A stretch of 5,775 bases of DNA. Source: Spirochaetota bacterium. Its GTDB lineage: Bacteria; Spirochaetota; Leptospiria; Turneriellales; Turneriellaceae. The notes below the pieces were generated by a model. That model saw only the letters and a program-made list of their open reading frames with translations, searched no databases and was not told the DNA's origin. The DNA is taken from NCBI GenBank assembly GCA_029561505.1, contig JAKQXK010000566.1, positions 1 through 5,775 on the forward strand. The letters run 5' to 3'. A program made the position numbers and the translations under genes. Shown here piece after piece: positions 1-5,433 of this stretch; within the stretch, counting starts at the first letter, position 1, and every line of letters begins with the position of its first letter.

Positions 1-193
1 GCGCGGCGCCGGCGTGGTCATCGTGTTCATGCGTGATGCATACCGCGCGCACCTTGAGCGCGAACCGGCGTACCATATTGAGGGTCTCTGAGAAATCCAA
101 CGGATCGATTAAGACCGCGTTCTTGTCTGAGTCGTTCAGTATATACTGGTAGTTTTTGAGCGAGTTGCCCGCCTGCCAGCGCAGAATCTCCAT
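1..193 (-). CDS. MBL-fold hydrolase, glyoxalase II-like (N-terminal fragment)
   Basis: This is the first 64 codons of a gene that continues beyond the left edge. It starts at an ATG one base after the stop of the permease gene. Seen: an N-terminal beta-strand region with GNSLKNYQYIL and AVLIDPLD, followed by THEHDDHAG, which fits the metallo-beta-lactamase metal-binding pattern HxHxDH. Known: in glyoxalase II (hydroxyacylglutathione hydrolase) this motif, preceded by an 'NY.YIL...LIDP' region, binds the two active-site metals that hydrolyse S-lactoylglutathione. Inferred: a position at the end of a glutathione-synthesis operon supports a glutathione-thioester hydrolase. The C-terminal substrate-binding part is outside the window, so a persulfide dioxygenase or another MBL hydrolase remains possible. 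No strong Shine-Dalgarno is visible; translation is probably coupled to the upstream gene. Confidence 0.8.
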   Translation of the reverse strand, partial: MEILRWQAGNSLKNYQYILNDSDKNAVLIDPLDFSETLNMVRRFALKVRAVCITHEHDDHAGAA

Positions 194-194
194 A

Positions 195-971
195 TTAGTT
201 GCGTATTCCAAGGCCCCTTTTCAGGTATCGCAGGCTAACGTAATAGAGCACGGCGTTGCCCAACAGCAGAAAGGTAAGGGCATAACCATAAGGCACGTCT
301 GAATGCCCGAGAAACGCGTACCGCAGCGAGCTGACCATGTGCAGAATTGGATTCGCCGCCGAGATTTTTTGCCAGAACTCTGGTAAACTCGAAAGCGGAT
401 AAAAAACGCCCCCCAGGTAGGTAAGAGGTGTCAGCACAAACGTCGGTACGAAACTGATATCGTCAAATTTCTTTGCAAACATGGCGTTCATGAGCCCTGC
501 GAGTGAGAAAAAACCGGCGGTCAGAAACAGCAGCACGGCAGCGAGCACCGGGTGCGCCACCTTGAGGTCGACTCCCGGTGCTATGAGTATCACGACGACC
601 ACGGCTGAGGCCACCAGCACGCCGCGTATAATGCCGCCGAACGCGAACCCAAGCACAATCAGCCAATCGGGAACGGGAGAGACCAGAATCTCTTCGATAT
701 TCTTCTGAAACTTGGCGCTGAAAAAAGAAGATGAAACGTTGCCATACGAATTCGTGATCACAGCCATAAGAATCAGGCCCGGTACAATAAAGCTCGCATA
801 GCTGTCGCCACCCATCATGCCGATACGCTTACCGATGAAGCTGCCGAATATCAGCAAATAGAGTGCGACATTCATGACAGGCGGCAGCAGTGTCTGTGAC
901 CAGATGCGCACGATGCGCACGTACTCTTTGCGCAGAATAGTGAGAAATCCGATTGCGTCTGCCCGGGTCAT
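195..971 (-). CDS. yadH: ABC-2 type transporter permease, YadH family
   Basis: The 258-residue membrane subunit of an ABC transporter, acting in the inner membrane with the ATPase encoded just upstream. Six hydrophobic segments can be seen at about residues 28-46, 59-78, 106-131, 141-163, 172-191 and 231-249, typical of ABC-2 permeases. Stretches recognisable from E. coli YadH include FIVPGLILMAVITN (61-74), SAKFQKNIEE (85-94), FAKKFDDIS (165-173) and VPTFVLTPLTYLGGVFY (175-191), so the family call is firm and the length is normal. The ATG overlaps the TGA of the ATPase gene by four bases (ATGA), and an AAGGA motif lies nine bases upstream inside the end of that gene. The substrate of YadGH is not established. 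Export is the usual direction for ABC-2 systems, and here it sits among glutathione genes. Confidence 0.95.
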   Translation of the reverse strand: MTRADAIGFLTILRKEYVRIVRIWSQTLLPPVMNVALYLLIFGSFIGKRIGMMGGDSYASFIVPGLILMAVITNSYGNVSSSFFSAKFQKNIEEILVSPVPDWLIVLGFAFGGIIRGVLVASAVVVVILIAPGVDLKVAHPVLAAVLLFLTAGFFSLAGLMNAMFAKKFDDISFVPTFVLTPLTYLGGVFYPLSSLPEFWQKISAANPILHMVSSLRYAFLGHSDVPYGYALTFLLLGNAVLYYVSLRYLKRGLGIRN

Positions 972-1894
972 TTTAAGGCTTCCTTTTGAGTCAGATCGAG
1001 AAATAGTTTTTCGAGTCGGTTGGTTTTTTCTTTGATATTGCGCACGGCAAGCTTCTTTGCTGAGAATTCGGCAAAGAGCGCGTTAATGGGCTGTCCCTTC
1101 TTAACCGTAATGTCGAGTGTCATGTCGTCGACGCGGTGAACGGCAAAACCTTTGAGTTTTGGCACAGCCTTAACCGGTTTTGCGAGATCGACCACGTAAG
1201 TCTGTTCGTTCAGCCGGCCGAGCAGTTTCTTCATCTGCGTGTTCGCGATAATTGTGCCCTGATCGATGATCGCAATATTGCGGCACAGGTTTTCGGCTTC
1301 TTCAAGATAATGCGTTGTCAGAATGATTGTCGTACCTGCGCGGTTGAGCTCTTCAAGAAACTGCCAGATCAGCTTTCTGAGTTCTATATCGACCCCCGCA
1401 GTGGGTTCGTCAAGAATCAGAATCGCCGGCTCGTGTATCAGCGCGCGCGCAATCATAAGGCGGCGTTTCATGCCCCCTGAAAGCATGCGAGTTGGCGTTG
1501 TGGCCTTATCCATTATCGAGAGCTGAGTGAGGTATTTTTCGGCGCGCTCTTTGGCAACGCGCGGTCCGATTCCGTAATAGCCCGCCTGGTTGGTCAGAAT
1601 CTGCATCGGCGGTTCGAAAATATTGAGGTTGAACTCTTGGGGTACGAGGCCGAGATACGATTTTGCCCGCGCGATGTCTTTGTCGATATCGACGCCCATG
1701 ATCTTAACTTCGCCATCTGTCTTCAAAACGAGCGACGCGAGAATTCCGATCAAGGTCGATTTACCGGCTCCGTTGGGCCCCAACAGCGCAAAAAAATCGC
1801 CTTTTGCAACGCTGAGGTCAACGCCCTTCAGCGCCTCGAAGCTGCCGCCATAAGTTTTTCGCAGATTTTTAATCTCAATCGCCTGTGTAGACAC
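968..1894 (-). CDS. yadG: ABC transporter ATP-binding protein, YadG family
   Basis: A 308-residue cytoplasmic ATPase that powers the YadH-type permease encoded downstream. All nucleotide-binding motifs are intact: Walker A GPNGAGKST (39-47), Q-loop VPQEF (84-88), signature LSGGMKRR (138-145), Walker B ILILDEP (158-164), D-loop AGVD (166-169) and switch histidine in TTHYLEE (H195). The match to E. coli YadG as I recall it extends through the C-terminal 80 or so residues, including the KTNRLEKLFLDL-type ending, beyond the generic ATPase core. The start is GTG, placed directly after the gshB stop (TAAGTG), with GGGAG five bases upstream inside the gshB coding end, so coupled translation is likely. 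The alternative family labels for such proteins (CcmA, NodI or drug-resistance ATPases) fit less well. Confidence 0.95.
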   Translation of the reverse strand: MSTQAIEIKNLRKTYGGSFEALKGVDLSVAKGDFFALLGPNGAGKSTLIGILASLVLKTDGEVKIMGVDIDKDIARAKSYLGLVPQEFNLNIFEPPMQILTNQAGYYGIGPRVAKERAEKYLTQLSIMDKATTPTRMLSGGMKRRLMIARALIHEPAILILDEPTAGVDIELRKLIWQFLEELNRAGTTIILTTHYLEEAENLCRNIAIIDQGTIIANTQMKKLLGRLNEQTYVVDLAKPVKAVPKLKGFAVHRVDDMTLDITVKKGQPINALFAEFSAKKLAVRNIKEKTNRLEKLFLDLTQKEALK

Positions 1895-2836
1895 TTAAGC
1901 TCCCGTTGCTGCCCTGGCGGCAGCAGCATCGATAATCTTCTTTGCGAAATTTTCATTCGCGAATTTTTGCATTTCCCTGAGGCAGGTCGGCGATGTGACA
2001 TTCACTTCAATGAGCTTACCGCCGATGACATCGATGCCTGCGAAAAAGATTCCCTGCGCCAGAAGGTGCGGTTTTAATGTTGCCACGATCTTTTCGTCGT
2101 CGCGGGTAATCTGCGCCGATTTTGCGCTGCCGCCGGCCGCAAAGTTGTTTCGGTGATCACCCTCGCCATGCACACGCAGCACCGTCCCCAGAATTTCACC
2201 CTCGAGCACGAGTATACGCTTATCGCCTTCGGTTGCGGCGGGCAGATATTTTTGTACGATAACGTATCGGCTGAGCTTTGACAGAGTTTCAAAAACCACT
2301 GCCGCGTTCTTGTCACCCGTGCGCACAAGAAAAACAGAAGAACCGCCAAAACCATCGGTCGGTTTGGCGACGATTGCTTCGTTCTGCCTGAGAAAATGCA
2401 GAAAATCAGCAACATTTGCGGTAATCAGGGTAGGGGGAGTGATCTCAGTAAACTGCGCCGCCCAGATTTTTTCATTGATGTTTCTTAAGCCCTGCGGCGC
2501 ATTCAGAACCAAGGGCCTCGCGCCGATCTGCGAGAGCAGCCAGGTGTCGGTCAGATAATCTGTATCAAACGGTGGGTCGGTGCGTATCCAGACGATATCA
2601 AAATTCTGCGCTGGCGTCTCGTCATAATCTGAAAGTGTGAACGGTTTTGTGGCGCTGTCTTCAACGATCGCCTTGCGTGTTTTGAACAATATCTGCCCCG
2701 GTTGCCGCGTGATGCCGCCGCGCAGCATCACGTGAACCCCATGTCCCTGGCGCTGTGCCTCGAGCATCAGCGCAAAAGACGTGTCTTTCTCTGTATGCAG
2801 AGTTTCAGGCGGGTCTATCAGAAAAACATGGTTCAT
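1895..2836 (-). CDS. gshB: Glutathione synthase
   Basis: A 313-residue cytoplasmic ATP-grasp ligase that joins glycine to gamma-glutamylcysteine to give glutathione. Bacterial GshB motifs appear in order: DPPETLHTEKDTS (8-20), RTDPPFD (85-91), NAPQGLRNINEK (112-123), the glycine-rich ATP loop AKPTDGFGGSS (157-167), GDKRILV (204-210), NFAAGGSA (231-238) and DVIGGKLIEVNVTSPT (269-284), which carries the metal-binding Glu/Asn of the ATP-grasp fold. The length matches the family (about 315). The gene begins with ATG five bases after the gshA stop and shows no clear Shine-Dalgarno, so reinitiation after gshA is probable. Having GshA and GshB adjacent supports a complete two-step pathway. Confidence 0.97.
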   Translation of the reverse strand: MNHVFLIDPPETLHTEKDTSFALMLEAQRQGHGVHVMLRGGITRQPGQILFKTRKAIVEDSATKPFTLSDYDETPAQNFDIVWIRTDPPFDTDYLTDTWLLSQIGARPLVLNAPQGLRNINEKIWAAQFTEITPPTLITANVADFLHFLRQNEAIVAKPTDGFGGSSVFLVRTGDKNAAVVFETLSKLSRYVIVQKYLPAATEGDKRILVLEGEILGTVLRVHGEGDHRNNFAAGGSAKSAQITRDDEKIVATLKPHLLAQGIFFAGIDVIGGKLIEVNVTSPTCLREMQKFANENFAKKIIDAAAARAATGA

Positions 2837-2841
2837 CTAGG

Positions 2842-4116
2842 TCAGTGCTGGCTAAGGGATTTGCTCTGCAAATTTCCGGGTGTGCCGCACAAACCAGGGA
2901 CATCCCTGTCCGCAGGGTTCAAAATCTCACAGATCTCACGCTGCAGCGCAATGCCCGCGACACGCGTCATGATGGCAGCCACCTGCGTCTCGGCATTCTG
3001 TGATTCAGCAAGCGGTATCTGCCTGAAGTACATGCCGGTGCTGTTGAGGCTCGTGCGCGCATCTTTCTGTTCATTCGCGCGGCCAAACCGCCCGATAAAA
3101 CGGTTGTTCGCCAGCATGACGACGTTTTCAGCGAAGTGTTCGCCTGTTTTCAGAATCGTTGGCACTCCTTCTTGCAGAAGGTAGTCTTTCACGACGACAG
3201 AACTTTTGCCCTTGAAGAGTTTGTTCTTCTCTTTTCTGTTGATCTCGAGAATTTCTCCCGAGTTATCGAAAGACAGCATCGCCATGCCATAGGTGCCATG
3301 ATCTGATTTCAAGAACACAAAAGGTTTCTCTTTGATCTGGTATTCGTCGTAGCGCGCCTGAATATCGCGCATCAGCTGTTCTGCTTTGGCGGCAATCTGG
3401 CTGCGGGCCGAGTCTTCGTTGATATCGACGCCGGTTACGTGCGCATCGAGCGGCGCAAAAAACCAGGGGTCGACGCCCACGATCGCGCCGAGCTCGGTCG
3501 TCAGGCGGCGATAGTGTTCGAAATGGCGCGCTTTGCTGCGCGTGTGCCAACCCGCCTGCCAAGCGGGTAAAACGGGAATCGCCAGCTGCTTTATCCACTC
3601 GGCGGTGCCCGCTGATGAGTCATGGTTCATAACAACAGCGGCATAATCATTGTGGTTAGCCGCTGCTTTATCGGGCGAGAACATATGCACTGCGTTGCCC
3701 TGCGCAGTCGTAAGAGAGAGAGCTCCGTCGCTGTAATTGGCATCTTCAATGGTGAACTGCGTAGTCGTGTCGACCTGAAAACCGGCTAGCTGCAAGAGCT
3801 GCGTCAGCGCATGCACGTTCTGCAAATAGAAAAGATTGCGCGTGTGTTCTTCACACACGAGCAGCAGTTTCGAACCCGGCTGAACACCATACCGCAAGAG
3901 CGCGTTCTTGAGTTCAGCTGCCGCGAGAGGGTACCAGCTCTCGTGCAGATTGTTGAAACCAGCAGGAAAAAGATTCGCATCGATCGATGCAATCTTAAAC
4001 CCCGCGTCGCGGATATCGGCCGACATGAAAAGCGGCACATCTTTCTCAAGAGAAATGAGCCACTCTTCGATACGGCCCTCAGCCGAAAGAATTTTATTTT
4101 GTAGCAAGCGATTCAC
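2842..4116 (-). CDS. gshA: Glutamate-cysteine ligase, Acidithiobacillus-type (GshA)
   Basis: A 424-residue cytoplasmic enzyme catalysing the first and usually limiting step of glutathione synthesis, ATP-dependent joining of glutamate and cysteine. It belongs to the less common GshA family first described from Acidithiobacillus (Pfam GshA / TIGR02049 type), not to the E. coli or plant classes. Recognisable blocks are SADIRDAGFKIASIDANLFP (32-51) followed by AGFNNL, FVFLKSDHGTYGMAM (266-280), QEGVPT (315-320), GRFGRANE (342-349) and SLNSTGM (356-362). The start is GTG: an in-frame TAA lies directly upstream, so nothing earlier is possible. No strong Shine-Dalgarno is visible in the 18-base gap after the glutaredoxin stop. 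A TTG three codons in is a less likely alternative. The last 20 or so residues (PGLCGTPGNLQSKSLSQH) look unstructured. Confidence 0.93.
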   Translation of the reverse strand: MNRLLQNKILSAEGRIEEWLISLEKDVPLFMSADIRDAGFKIASIDANLFPAGFNNLHESWYPLAAAELKNALLRYGVQPGSKLLLVCEEHTRNLFYLQNVHALTQLLQLAGFQVDTTTQFTIEDANYSDGALSLTTAQGNAVHMFSPDKAAANHNDYAAVVMNHDSSAGTAEWIKQLAIPVLPAWQAGWHTRSKARHFEHYRRLTTELGAIVGVDPWFFAPLDAHVTGVDINEDSARSQIAAKAEQLMRDIQARYDEYQIKEKPFVFLKSDHGTYGMAMLSFDNSGEILEINRKEKNKLFKGKSSVVVKDYLLQEGVPTILKTGEHFAENVVMLANNRFIGRFGRANEQKDARTSLNSTGMYFRQIPLAESQNAETQVAAIMTRVAGIALQREICEILNPADRDVPGLCGTPGNLQSKSLSQH

Positions 4117-4134
4117 TTATGGTCGCGCCGGGCT

Positions 4135-4446
4135 TCAGCTGAGCAGAGGTGCGAGCTCGTTTTTCTGCGCCATTTCGGTGACGATGTCGCAGCCACCGAC
4201 AAACTCGCCTTTGATGTAAAGTTGCGGCAGAGTCGGCCAGTCAGAGTATTGTTTGATCGCATCGCGCAAAACGGGGTCGGCGAGCACGTCACGCGTCACA
4301 AAGTTCGCGCCATGCTGGTTCAGAATCTGCACTACCCGCGCTGAGAATCCGCATTGCGGAAACTCTTTGTTGCCTTTCATAAAAAGTACAACCGGGTTTT
4401 CTTTCACGTCTTTTTCGATCTGTGATTTCATCTCTTCAATGGTCAT
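4135..4446 (-). CDS. grxD: Monothiol glutaredoxin, CGFS type (Grx4/GrxD)
   Basis: A 103-residue single-domain class II glutaredoxin, complete and of usual length. Seen: FMKG (22-25, with the glutathione-contacting lysine K24), the active site CGFS (32-35), WPTLPQLYIKG (70-80, containing the conserved cis-proline) and GGCDI (84-88). Known: CGFS glutaredoxins bind a [2Fe-2S] cluster as glutathione-bridged dimers or as heterodimers with BolA proteins, and act as Fe-S carriers rather than disulfide reductases. The order here fits: a BolA gene immediately upstream (9-base gap) and glutathione synthesis immediately downstream. The ATG is supported by AAGGA about eight bases upstream, a Shine-Dalgarno that overlaps the bolA stop codon (TAAGGAAA). 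Confidence 0.97.
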   Translation of the reverse strand: MTIEEMKSQIEKDVKENPVVLFMKGNKEFPQCGFSARVVQILNQHGANFVTRDVLADPVLRDAIKQYSDWPTLPQLYIKGEFVGGCDIVTEMAQKNELAPLLS

Positions 4447-4455
4447 GGGGTTTCC

Positions 4456-4695
4456 TTATGTTAGCTGATCGGGTGTCAGCGTTTTCAGCTGCAGGGCATG
4501 CAGCCGGTCTTTGAGTGGTTCGCGCAGGGCATCCATCACGAGTTTGTGCTGCCTGACAAGCGGCAGCCCAACAAACTTTTCAGAGGCGACAACCGCCTGA
4601 AGGTGTTCGCCGTCTTTCATGGGGTCGAGCACTTCTACGTGAGCGCCCGGCAGCGCAGCAGCAATCAGCCGGTGGATTTCTTGCGGATCAACCAT
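4456..4695 (-). CDS. BolA family protein (IbaG/BolA2-like)
   Basis: A 79-residue BolA-family protein, first gene of the minus-strand operon. Seen: GEHLQAVVAS (29-38) with the conserved histidine of the second strand, FVGLPLVRQHKLV (41-53) matching the helix-turn-helix-like BolA core with its invariant histidine H50, and LHALQLKTLTPDQ (65-77), closely like the C-terminal 'HAVSIKAYTPAEW' of E. coli IbaG. Known: BolA proteins pair with CGFS glutaredoxins to bind or transfer [2Fe-2S] clusters, and the downstream neighbour is such a glutaredoxin. I chose the ATG at 4695 because family homology begins there and an AGG lies nine bases upstream. The frame stays open to an ATG at 4785, but the extra 30 residues are low-complexity Gly/Pro/Arg-rich and unlike BolA. 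I cannot decide between the bolA and ibaG subgroup names. Confidence 0.93.
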   Translation of the reverse strand: MVDPQEIHRLIAAALPGAHVEVLDPMKDGEHLQAVVASEKFVGLPLVRQHKLVMDALREPLKDRLHALQLKTLTPDQLT

Positions 4696-4749
4696 ATTCT
4701 TAAGCCTACGGCAATATACACTCCCGTCGGCCGTTTGGCCATATTTCAA

Positions 4750-4761
4750 CCGCCCGGGCGG
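4750..4761. repeat. 12-bp GC palindrome upstream of bolA
   Basis: CCGCCCGGGCGG is a perfect dyad 55 bases upstream of the bolA start. It could be an operator or an mRNA hairpin in the operon leader. A chance GC palindrome is also possible, since the local sequence is very GC-rich. Confidence 0.6.
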
Positions 4762-4780
4762 GCCTCCCTTAGCCCCAGAA

Positions 4781-4789
4781 AGCATATCA
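4781..4789 (-). promoter_or_regulatory. Possible extended -10 promoter element for the bolA-gsh operon
   Basis: Read on the minus strand this is TGATATGCT, which has the TG-N-TATxxT layout of an extended -10 box. No recognisable -35 lies 16-18 bases upstream. If used, the transcript would start near 4774 and carry a leader of roughly 80 bases containing the 12-bp GC palindrome. The call rests on motif shape only. Confidence 0.2.
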
Positions 4790-4883
4790 TTCGACCGGCA
4801 AACGGGAGATTCATGCCTTCAGGCATCTGGTCATTAAACAAAAAAAAGAGAAACCGATGAGAAAAAATCAGCGTTTTTCGGTA

Positions 4884-4889
4884 TTTAAT
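4884..4889 (+). promoter_or_regulatory. Possible -10 box for ssb
   Basis: TTTAAT lies in an AT-rich tract just before the 16-bp palindrome and differs from the consensus at one position, though at the important second base. No good -35 is visible at the right distance. If real, transcription would start inside or next to the palindrome and give an ssb leader of about 100 bases. Confidence 0.2.
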
Positions 4890-4891
4890 AA

Positions 4892-4984
4892 GTAGAGGGA
4901 TATATCCCTCAAAAACAGCCGGGCAACCGGAAATAAACCGGCTTTGAACGTGGTGTATCCCCGATGCGCCGCAGGCAAGGCTAC
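4892..4984 (+). other. Potentially structured 5' leader of ssb
   Basis: Beyond the palindrome, GCCGG (4918-4922) can pair with CCGGC (4938-4942), or CCGG (4927-4930) with CCGG (4938-4941) around an AAATAAA loop. GTAG (4892-4895) can pair with CTAC (4981-4984) and close the whole segment just before the ribosome binding site. The arrangement resembles a cis-regulatory RNA, but the closing stem is only four pairs and no known riboswitch class can be assigned by eye. Confidence 0.25.
4895..4910. repeat. Perfect 16-bp palindrome upstream of ssb
   Basis: GAGGGATATATCCCTC is fully self-complementary, with an AT-only centre and GC arms, the classic shape of an operator for a dimeric regulator. As RNA it could fold into a 6-bp stem with a four-base loop, followed by five As on the plus strand, so it is not an intrinsic terminator for plus-strand transcripts. 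Its position next to the likely ssb promoter favours regulation. The cognate regulator is unknown. Confidence 0.7.
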
Positions 4985-4988
4985 AAAA

Positions 4989-4998
4989 AGAGGAAAAA
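4989..4998 (+). promoter_or_regulatory. Shine-Dalgarno of ssb
   Basis: AGAGG-type sequence (GAGG at 4990-4993) followed by five As and then ATG at 4999. This good spacing decides the start in favour of 4999 over the in-frame ATG at 5014, which would otherwise give the more usual SSB N-terminus (MNIQQF). Confidence 0.75.
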
Positions 4999-5367
4999 AT
5001 GTTTAACCAGAAGATGAATATCCAGCAATTCGTGGGCAGGCTCGTGAAAGACCCGACGCTCAAGACCACAACCAACGGCAAGCTGCTCATGACGTTTCCG
5101 TTCGCGTACAACACGCCGAACAAAACAGACGACAGCGGCAGTACGTCGAATTTTCTCGACGTCGAAGCCTGGGAAAAGCTCGCCGACTTTAACGCACCCC
5201 GCCTGAAAAAGGGCATGGAAATTGTGATCATGGGCAACCTGACACAACGCCGCTGGAAAGACGCTGAGAACAAGACCCGCTCGACGTTTCGCCTGGTCGC
5301 GCGTGCGATCACCGTGAGCGATCTCAAGCGCCGGCCAGAGCCCGATCACCTGCGACAGGCCGCGTAA
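4999..5367 (+). CDS. ssb: Single-stranded DNA-binding protein, short form
   Basis: A 122-residue OB-fold protein of the bacterial SSB family, which coats single-stranded DNA during replication, recombination and repair. Seen: MNIQQFVGRLVKDPTLKTTT (6-25), matching the usual 'N.V.L.GRL..DPELR.T' opening; NFLDVEAWEKLADF (51-64) for the central 'F..V..W...AE' strand and helix; KKGMEIVIMGNLTQRRW (70-86) for the 'KG..V.V.G.L..R.W' strand; and STFRLVARAITV (94-105) closing the barrel. The protein ends about 17 residues later at RRPEPDHLRQAA. It therefore lacks the Gly/Pro-rich linker and the acidic DDIPF-type tail of E. coli SSB (178 residues), through which partner proteins are recruited. It may be an accessory SSB or a lineage-specific short form. 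It is not next to rpsF or rpsR, a common location for the main ssb. Confidence 0.92.
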   Translation: MFNQKMNIQQFVGRLVKDPTLKTTTNGKLLMTFPFAYNTPNKTDDSGSTSNFLDVEAWEKLADFNAPRLKKGMEIVIMGNLTQRRWKDAENKTRSTFRLVARAITVSDLKRRPEPDHLRQAA

Positions 5368-5378
5368 GCGCGAACAAC

Positions 5379-5430
5379 TATCGGTTTACCCCCTGCAGCC
5401 CGCGTTCGATGGGGCAGGGGTAAACCGGTA
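5379..5430 (+). repeat. Long imperfect hairpin between ssb and lipB
   Basis: CGGTTTACCCC (5382-5392) pairs with GGGGTAAACCG (5417-5427), TGC (5394-5396) with GCA (5414-5416) after one bulged C, and CCC (5399-5401) with GGG (5411-5413) after a two-base bulge. The loop is nine bases, GCGTTCGAT. Two outer A-T pairs and a T-G wobble extend the stem to 5379-5430, giving about 20 pairs. It begins 12 bases after the ssb stop and ends three bases before the lipB ATG. No T-run follows, so it is not a standard intrinsic terminator. It could be a factor-assisted terminator, an mRNA-stabilising end for ssb, or a translational control structure for lipB. Confidence 0.8.
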
Positions 5431-5433
5431 TAC

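Larger units (their letters stand above)
4696..4998. other. Divergent intergenic region between the glutathione operon and ssb
   Basis: This is the only long gap in the window and must carry the start signals for both blocks, since the gaps inside the minus-strand operon are 18 bases or less. The bolA-proximal half is GC-rich with a 12-bp palindrome and a GGCC-N4-GGCC inverted repeat (4729-4740). The middle is AT-rich, with an A-run at 4840-4847 and a small ATGCC/GGCAT inverted repeat at 4813-4826. The ssb-proximal part holds a 16-bp palindrome and a potential stem. I find no convincing coding sequence and no promoter with both a good -35 and a good -10 box on either strand. Confidence 0.85.

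Noticed and set aside
1637..2077. 146-codon plus-strand open frame across the yadG-gshB junction
   Set aside because: It lies antisense to two strongly conserved genes and its translation has no recognisable domain or credible start context.
4713..4749. Minus-strand promoter made of TTGAAA (4744-4749) and TATATT (4713-4718)
   Set aside because: The spacer is 25 bases, far from 16-18, and the start point would fall on the bolA ribosome binding site.
4696..4785. N-terminal extension of the BolA frame to the ATG at 4785
   Set aside because: The added 30 residues are Gly/Pro/Arg-rich and unlike BolA, they cover the GC palindrome region, and the family N-terminus begins at the ATG at 4695, which has an AGG in front.
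4853..4882. ACCGA/TCGGT plus AAAA/TTTT inverted repeat as a terminator for an upstream plus-strand gene
   Set aside because: There is no plus-strand gene upstream, no T-run follows, and the inner stem is A/T only and interrupted by a bulge.
4895..4984. Definite SAM riboswitch annotation for the ssb leader
   Set aside because: The core motif match is partial, the first stem is a perfect palindrome without the expected kink-turn, the closing stem has four pairs, and ssb is not a methionine or SAM gene.
4746..5349. Long minus-strand open frames opposite ssb (193 and 122 codons)
   Set aside because: They run antisense to a clear SSB gene, show no recognisable domains and are explained as shadows of its codon bias.
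5379..5430. Canonical Rho-independent terminator for ssb
   Set aside because: The stem is strong, but it is followed by GTATACATG rather than a T-run.
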